Origin: Rhynchopus sp. YZ270_cl-10
Taxonomy: Eukaryota > Euglenozoa > Diplonemea > Diplonemida > Diplonemidae
DNA: 64,000 bases
NCBI GenBank assembly: GCA_964035575.1
Contig: OZ037898.1
Coordinates: forward strand, 744,001 to 808,000
Direction of reading: 5' to 3'
Positions within the stretch are counted from its first letter, which is position 1. Each line of letters starts with the position of its first letter. Below are positions 59,085 through 64,000 of this stretch, piece by piece. Position numbers and translations under genes: made by a program. Below the pieces are notes generated by a model. The model made no database searches. It was not told the origin of the DNA and saw only the letters and a program-made list of their open reading frames with translations.

Positions 59085-59386
59085 ATAATGATGCATACAG
59101 TGCAGGCTGCTTGCGTGGGCAACTGCACTCATCCAACAGATTATTTGAAAGAACATCACAACTCGCGGAGCGATTAAATGGAAATTCCCTCCCCCCCTTT
59201 TCTTTCTCTTGTTCTTTTTCCCTTTTACCTAATATCCTGAAGTCAGTTTCTACGTTGATACAATACGAAAAATACCAGCACCACCTGGTGTTGTGTGTCC
59301 TGAAAAATTGTTATATTTCCTTTCCCCCCCCCTGAGGGAGGACTCCCGTACTGAAAATAATATTTTTTCTCTTTTTTTTTTCCCCA

Positions 59387-59425
59387 CATGCCTGCATCCA
59401 CGAGGTGTCTGCATGTTATTGCCTT
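59387..59425 (+). repeat. Dispersed hairpin cassette, family B (copy B8, compensatory arms)
   Basis: Arms CATGC/GCATG and inner CA/TG replace AGTGC/GCACT and CG/CG of other copies; internal loop CTG/TCT and loop TCCACGAGG are kept. Confidence 0.75.
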
Positions 59426-59435
59426 CGTTAGCTTA

Positions 59436-59480
59436 GGTACACTGTCACGAGAGGGCTTTGTATTTCAAATCAATTTTTTT
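59436..59480 (+). repeat. Dispersed hairpin cassette, family C (copy C4)
   Basis: GTACACTGTCACGAGAGGG then CTTTGTATTTCAAATC and T8. Confidence 0.8.
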
Positions 59481-59495
59481 TATTTTTCTTTGGAG

Positions 59496-59795
59496 TCAGG
59501 CCAGCTTATTGCAGGGGAGAGCTGCCACATCCAGGGGTGAGATGTGCTGCCTGTAAATGAGTTCTCGAGTCCGCATTGCACTTCGCGGTAGCCCCAAGGG
59601 AAGACACCCTTCTCCAAAAGCCAAGTAGAGAATGCTGCCCCCCACCCCCACCCCCTCTACACTGTCCGCGTAGATCCCCCCCACTACGTAAGGAGTCATC
59701 TGATGCCACAAGGCAAGTCGCTCCCCCAAAGCGATGCCATTAGATGGCATGTGCGCGTTTACGAACTGAGCCATGATTGCCATTAGGGTCCCCGC
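59496..59795 (-). other. Coding-like minus-strand stretch, unidentified
   Basis: About 100 codons with ordinary protein composition (FVNAHMPSNGIALGER, WHQMTPYVVGGIYADS, ending DVAALPCNKLA). Its apparent upstream part lies in the structured repeat, so the true start is unknown. Possibly a mobile-element fragment. Confidence 0.25.
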
Positions 59796-59817
59796 TATGC
59801 TACAACGGTACAAAATT

Positions 59818-59990
59818 ATATAGTTTTCTTTTTGGCCGTTAAAAAGGCTGGGGGTATAAAGAGGTCGCGTGATTCGCCGAGCGGTTGTGAACCGCCTCCG
59901 TTCTCTTACGGTACGGAACACCCATCCCACCCCTTTGCATGAGCTCGACTGAGATGCGTTTTAGCACGTTTCAACTACTCTTTTTTTTGT
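59818..59990 (+). repeat. Structured repeat, copy 2; possible small RNA gene
   Basis: Same blocks as 47112-47272, with 7-8 extra nt between GGTATAAAG and GATTCGCC and a T8 run at the end. Confidence 0.55.
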
Positions 59991-60064
59991 ATGCAGAACC
60001 GAATTTCTTTACGTGTGGGTACAAAAAGAATGCCAAGTCAGAATAAGGGTTTTAAGAAAGAAAA

Positions 60065-60283
60065 ATGAGGCGGCATTTGAGCACGGAGCCCACCTCTGTG
60101 GGTGATTTTGTCGATACAACAAAATACACCATCCCAGCAGGAAAGGTGTTGTACGTGGATGGCATCAAAGCAAAACAGGAACAATCAAAAAGAAAGAGCC
60201 ACAACCACACTTTTTTTCTCTGTGCTGATACTGTACACACCGGCGTTGGGTGGGGGTGGTGTTGCTTCGTGTCTTGGATGTGA
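60065..60283 (+). other. Short coding-like frame, unidentified
   Basis: 72 codons; the first 45 (TEPTSVGDFVDTTKYTIPAG, then VLYVDGIKAKQ) look protein-like, the rest does not. Probably a gene fragment or exon of a lost gene. Confidence 0.2.
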
Positions 60284-60324
60284 AACATATTTCTGCTTCA
60301 ACTTGGAATCACCGTACTACAAAG

Positions 60325-60380
60325 GTAGAGATTGCACGAGTCATAATATTATGGCAACACAAGAGACAACTGCACTACTT
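60325..60380 (+). repeat. Family D-like remnant
   Basis: GTAGAGATTGCACGAG, then ATGGCAACACAAG and ACTGCACTAC, in the order of copies D4 and D7. Confidence 0.4.
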
Positions 60381-60425
60381 TTCTTCCTTTTTATTTCCCA
60401 CTTTTAACCCGCATACTAGAAAATT

Positions 60426-60471
60426 AGTGCCTACGTCACCCGATGACCGGTGAGGCGTTTTGCACTTTCAG
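60426..60471 (+). repeat. Dispersed hairpin cassette, family B (copy B5, long loop)
   Basis: AGTGC-CTA-CG, 16-nt loop with GACCGGTGAGG, CG-TTTT-GCACT. Confidence 0.7.
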
Positions 60472-61020
60472 CTTTTCCCTCCCTCTCTCTCTCTTTTTTT
60501 GAATTTTTAAATTTGAATTTTGAGACTTTATACGAGCCCCAAAATTGGGTGAAAGAAAGTACCTTTTAAAAAAAACCCCCCCAAAAAATAACACTACTTT
60601 TAGCATCACAACCAACTAAAACGTAACTACATTGGGACCACAATATTTTGCTGGCCCTTCGAATGAACGAGAAGAAAAAAAAAAACCTGTTGCCTACACT
60701 CCGTTACGTGCAATCAGTAATGAGGCCCCTGCATTTCTTTCCTAGGTTCTCTTGCTATGTGATTTTCCCCCAACGGGGATGTGACATTTGCCATATCTTA
60801 AGGGAAATATTTTAGAAAAATGTGCGTGATCTGGGTGGGGGGGGCTTCTTCTCCCTCACCCTTTCCCGCTATTTTTCCTGGCTGGCATCGTACGTGGGTC
60901 AGTCGGAGGTGCCTGCATCAACAGCCACAGTTTTTACCCTCAGAATCGACAGAGTTGTCTTCATGAAGATCCACACTCTCTCACACTTTAAATAGAAAGT
61001 AGCTGTGTGTTTTTTTTGAA
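60472..61020. other. Spacer, no gene seen
   Basis: Holds the repeat shared with 21698 (60878-60925). Otherwise A/T-rich and unremarkable. Confidence 0.45.
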
Positions 61021-61060
61021 GGTCACTGCTTAGGATCGTCTTACCAGCTTCTCTTTATTT
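61021..61060 (+). repeat. Family A remnant (copy A20)
   Basis: GGTCACTGCTTAGGATCGTC then TTACCAGCTTCTCTTTATT; loop region lost. Confidence 0.5.
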
Positions 61061-61398
61061 CTCTTTGTTCTGTTATGTTCCTTTTTTTTTGCAAAACATA
61101 CATAAAAAGAAAAGTTGGGACCATTTTTTGTCCCTCCTGTGCTATCAATTTATTGAATGCATTATGTTGAAATGTTTTTTTTTTTATATAAGGCCAATCG
61201 GGAGCTTCCGCAGACATTTTTTTGCTAAAGGAAATTACCGTGGGTGCCTCTATTTTAGTTTATCGCGGGCATATTTGTACAAAAGGGTCTTTTGTACAAA
61301 ACAAATCCCCAAAATAGAAAAAAGGATTCTGACCTACTGCAAAGTGTACTTCCTTCTATTTGCTCTCTTTTTAAGAATTCTGTGAAGGGAAAAAAAAA

Positions 61399-61445
61399 TA
61401 GTGAAGACTGCCTGAATGGCAGCTACACTAAACAAACAAATTGCC
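61399..61445 (+). repeat. Dispersed hairpin cassette, family D (copy D6, paired changes)
   Basis: Outer arms TAGTG/CACTA and a new perfect inner stem CTGCC/GGCAG with loop TGAAT; CTA before CACTA is kept. Confidence 0.7.
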
Positions 61446-62233
61446 AAAATAAAATAAAATTGTGGCTGCTATCTAGTGACTGTAGTCTATAATTGGTGAT
61501 TTCGGAATATGGGCCAAAAGACCTGTCAATCACCCCCTCGGAGCATCCTATAATCAAAACAAAATTTAGGGTCAGTGTATCTGTCGGTATGCCCCGTTTG
61601 TTCCCCGCACAGATTAAACGGTGCTCTGTATCAGCGTACCATCTTTCGGAAAGATTTTATGATTTGTCAGTAGAAGGTGCTTGACACCCACGGCTGGCAT
61701 TGTGTGGCTCAGCTGGGAGGATTCGTTTTGGTACGCAAGGGGGGGGGGGGGGGGGGGGGGGGGTTTCGACGACAGTATCTTTTTCAGTATCCTTTTTTCA
61801 AAAAAGATACGCAGGCGAGAACCGCGTACCCCCCTTTTTTTTATATTAGGCGTTTTGCACTGTTAACTGTACCCCCCCTCCCTGGGGTTGACTAAAAGCA
61901 GAGTGTCAGGATTTTACCATCTTTTGAATATATTTTTTCTTCTTTTTTGAACGATTTATGCGATTTTATCGAAGCTGTGTCTGAGGGGGGGGGGAAGAGG
62001 GTGGGTGGGCCCTGCAGTACCATTAGGAAGAACAAATCTAAAAAACAACGCCCCCCCTTTTTTTTTGTTTCAACATACTCCACTCTCTCTCTCTCTCTCT
62101 CTCTCCGTCTCCCTCTCCCGTTTCTTCCCCCTCCATCCCCCCTCTGACAGGACAAAAACACAGACGCGACTTTCTGTGTTCCACAGACATTCTCGTCCTT
62201 CCCTCAGAAGCACGGATCTTCGAAGGGGTGGGG
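61446..62233. other. Spacer before the last gene
   Basis: Contains a GACCTGTCAATCACCCCCTCG box (61522), a pure G run (61740-61763), a family B 3' half (61850-61872), a family A remnant (61887-61922), a CT run (62082-62106), and TGACAG ending at 62150 as candidate acceptor. No gene seen. Confidence 0.5.
61740..61763 (+). repeat. Poly-G run
   Basis: About 23 consecutive G; true length is likely uncertain in assembly. Confidence 0.9.
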
Positions 62234-64000
62234 ATGAAGCTCTTTCCTTTGCTGTGCTTGGCGGTGGGTGTGGGTGCGGCAGGGCCGTGTGAGGTGTTCG
62301 ATCCTAATGACGTTGTGCAGAGGATAGCAGTGTCGAACGACGGACGGTGGGTGGGAAGCACACCAAATGCGAAGGTGAGCACGGTGGGCGGGAGGGCAGT
62401 GTTTGCTAGCAGGGTGCTTAGTGTCTGCGCTGGGGTTGCGTTCTCGCCGGACTCATCGCTTGTTGCGTTTGTGTGTAAGGAGCAACAAACTGAGTCCTGG
62501 ATGCTCACCGTGTACAAAGTCGGGGAGTGGGAACAGGCGCTCCAGAAGATGGCTTACGCCTCGGAGCTGCTCTCAGTGCAGTTCTTCAACGACGAGATTG
62601 TGGTGACGATGTCGCCGTCTGGTGTGCAGTATTGGGACCTCAGCAAAGGCAAAGACACGGATATCCTGATGGCGGACCACAAATTCAAAGCCCAGGACGC
62701 AGAGGTGGTTCTCTTCGAGCACGCATTCGATCTCATTGGTGTGTTTGCGAACGGTGCGTTCACTGTGCTGAACCTGACGTCGGGTGATGAGCTGTGGTCG
62801 AAGAAGGCACCAATCACACGCGACTCAGCAGAGTTCTTGAAGAGGCACGGAGTCACCGTCCCCGGTCTCATGGTGGTTGGGGATGATGTGGGGCTCCAGA
62901 TGCTCTCAGAAACAGGGACGGCGCTGACGTCGGTCCTCCCCATGGCAGTTTCGGAGCTGACGCAGGAGTGTGCAGGGAGTGCGTGTGTTGCAGGCATTGC
63001 GGAGGGGGCTGCACACCTGTGGTCTCAGGACGGCCACGCAGCGTTGTGTCCGGGGTATGTGCCGTCCGCCATTGCGCTTGGGCAGAACGGTACTGGGAAC
63101 ACGATAGCGATTGCGTTTGGCGTGGGGTGGACGGTGATGGACACCCTCCCTGAGCTGGTCGCGATGACGTCCTCCCCCTCGTCCACTGCACCCGAGGTGT
63201 CTGCACCCCCTGGCATGCAGTGTGTGTCTGGCGGTTTGGTGTACGAGAACACGAACTACACACAGCGCGCCGCAATTGCGCCGAACGGGACCACTGTGGT
63301 TGCACTGGAGTATGGCGCAACAGACGATGAGTTGGCGAGTTATGACATTGTCGCCAACGTGACGACAGTGCTCCGCACGCTGGACAACTATGCGCAGGAC
63401 GTTGTGTTCTCGCCAGATGGAAAGCGTTTGGCGTTCGCCGATTCGTACAACCTGTTTGTCCTCGATGCAAGCACACTGGAGCAGGTCGCCAACTACAGCG
63501 TGGACCTGGTGCACGCCATCGCCTTCTCGAGCGATGGGAACTGGCTTGCCGCGACATCCTTCTCCCGCCTGGCACTGTACGGCATGTTGAACCAGAAGCT
63601 TGCGACTGAGATTGCCGTGAACGGGTCAGACTTCCACTCGCTCACGTTCTCACCGGACTCAAAGCACCTCGCTGTGCTGAACGGCACATCCATCCTCACG
63701 TACAACTTGAGCTTTCCAACGGGAAGTCTAACTAATTCCGGCGCGTCCTTTCCGTCTGTGAAGTACCAGTCAAAGATCGTGTACGGGACAGACGGAAAGA
63801 CCATTTTCTACCATGAGTTGGGTGTCGGTGTGGTGCGCGCCGACTCCACGACCTTTGAAATTCAAATGAAGTACCCCACAGGGGAACTTGTCGACGACAT
63901 CTCGATCTCGCCTGACGGAACGTACCTTGTAACAGTGTACAGCCCGTCGGTGAAGGTGTTCGACCTCTCGTCCGGTAAACAGATTGGCGACCTCTGCGCA
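62234..64000 (+). CDS. Secreted beta-propeller protein, 3' end beyond the window
   Basis: Open for 589 codons from the ATG at 62234 to the window edge with no stop. Signal peptide 1-16 (MKLFPLLCLAVGVGAA). Propeller-type blades recur: VAFSPDSSLVAF, VVFSPDGKRLAFADSYNLFV, IAFSSDGNWLAATS, LTFSPDSKHLAVL, ISISPDGTYLVTVYS. A Ser/Thr/Pro linker near 315-330 (TSSPSSTAPEVSAPPG) splits two propeller halves. Several N-glycosylation sequons are present. It shares architecture with the gene at 48250 (signal peptide, propeller, S/T/P-rich segment); a transmembrane exon may lie beyond the window. Function unknown, probably surface or extracellular binding. Confidence 0.8.
   Translation, partial: MKLFPLLCLAVGVGAAGPCEVFDPNDVVQRIAVSNDGRWVGSTPNAKVSTVGGRAVFASRVLSVCAGVAFSPDSSLVAFVCKEQQTESWMLTVYKVGEWEQALQKMAYASELLSVQFFNDEIVVTMSPSGVQYWDLSKGKDTDILMADHKFKAQDAEVVLFEHAFDLIGVFANGAFTVLNLTSGDELWSKKAPITRDSAEFLKRHGVTVPGLMVVGDDVGLQMLSETGTALTSVLPMAVSELTQECAGSACVAGIAEGAAHLWSQDGHAALCPGYVPSAIALGQNGTGNTIAIAFGVGWTVMDTLPELVAMTSSPSSTAPEVSAPPGMQCVSGGLVYENTNYTQRAAIAPNGTTVVALEYGATDDELASYDIVANVTTVLRTLDNYAQDVVFSPDGKRLAFADSYNLFVLDASTLEQVANYSVDLVHAIAFSSDGNWLAATSFSRLALYGMLNQKLATEIAVNGSDFHSLTFSPDSKHLAVLNGTSILTYNLSFPTGSLTNSGASFPSVKYQSKIVYGTDGKTIFYHELGVGVVRADSTTFEIQMKYPTGELVDDISISPDGTYLVTVYSPSVKVFDLSSGKQIGDLCA

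Noticed and set aside
61740-61763. Poly-G run as a functional element
   Set aside because: Single homopolymer, far from a stop codon, with likely sequencing uncertainty.

Overview
This is nuclear DNA of a flagellated protist of uncertain group. Three things point there: a full-length dynein heavy chain, short spliceosomal introns that all open with GTATG (or GTATT), and gene-poor stretches packed with dispersed repeats. I do not name a species. Base composition is near-even in genes, while the spacers are homopolymer-rich (T, A, G and C runs).

Layout. 1-13951 is a gene-dense arm, all on the + strand: a secreted AA10 polysaccharide monooxygenase, a secreted Cys-rich protein, a three-PDZ coiled-coil protein, a degenerate EF-hand protein, a coiled-coil protein and a membrane-anchored Baeyer-Villiger-type monooxygenase. 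13952-19342 is repeat land: an octamer satellite, a 170-bp MITE and a six-copy 261-bp satellite. 19343-21247 is an SLC44/CTL-like transporter. A long palindrome and a broken PIF1-type helicase fragment lie just before an intronless dynein heavy chain (23002-37134). 37635-50150 holds an MECR-like reductase (3 exons), a 1232-residue coiled-coil protein (5 exons), a small possibly myristoylated protein, and a type I membrane protein with a beta-propeller and a mucin-like stalk. 50151-62233 is again mobile and repetitive DNA: a second satellite array with a TIR element, an hAT-type element with exact 8-bp target duplication nested in a larger inverted-repeat element, and several repeat pairs. A second secreted beta-propeller gene starts at 62234 and runs off the end.

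The most striking signal is not a gene. At least thirty dispersed cassettes, 40-60 bp each, share one plan: an outer stem of about 5 bp, a small asymmetric internal loop, an inner stem, a loop (often containing ACGAGAG), a short A-containing spacer and then an oligo-T or oligo-A tract. Four sequence families (here A to D) keep the fold while arms and loops change, in places by paired substitutions. They look like small structured, mobile or RNA-coding units and I know no named family that fits.

Other recurrent features: pyrimidine-rich tract plus CAG 15-102 nt upstream of most start codons (5'-UTR introns or trans-splice acceptors), and G-rich, quadruplex-prone sequence on the coding strand just after several stop codons. 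The genes show no operon-like pathway. Two or three serve the cell surface or secretion, and dynein serves the flagellum.
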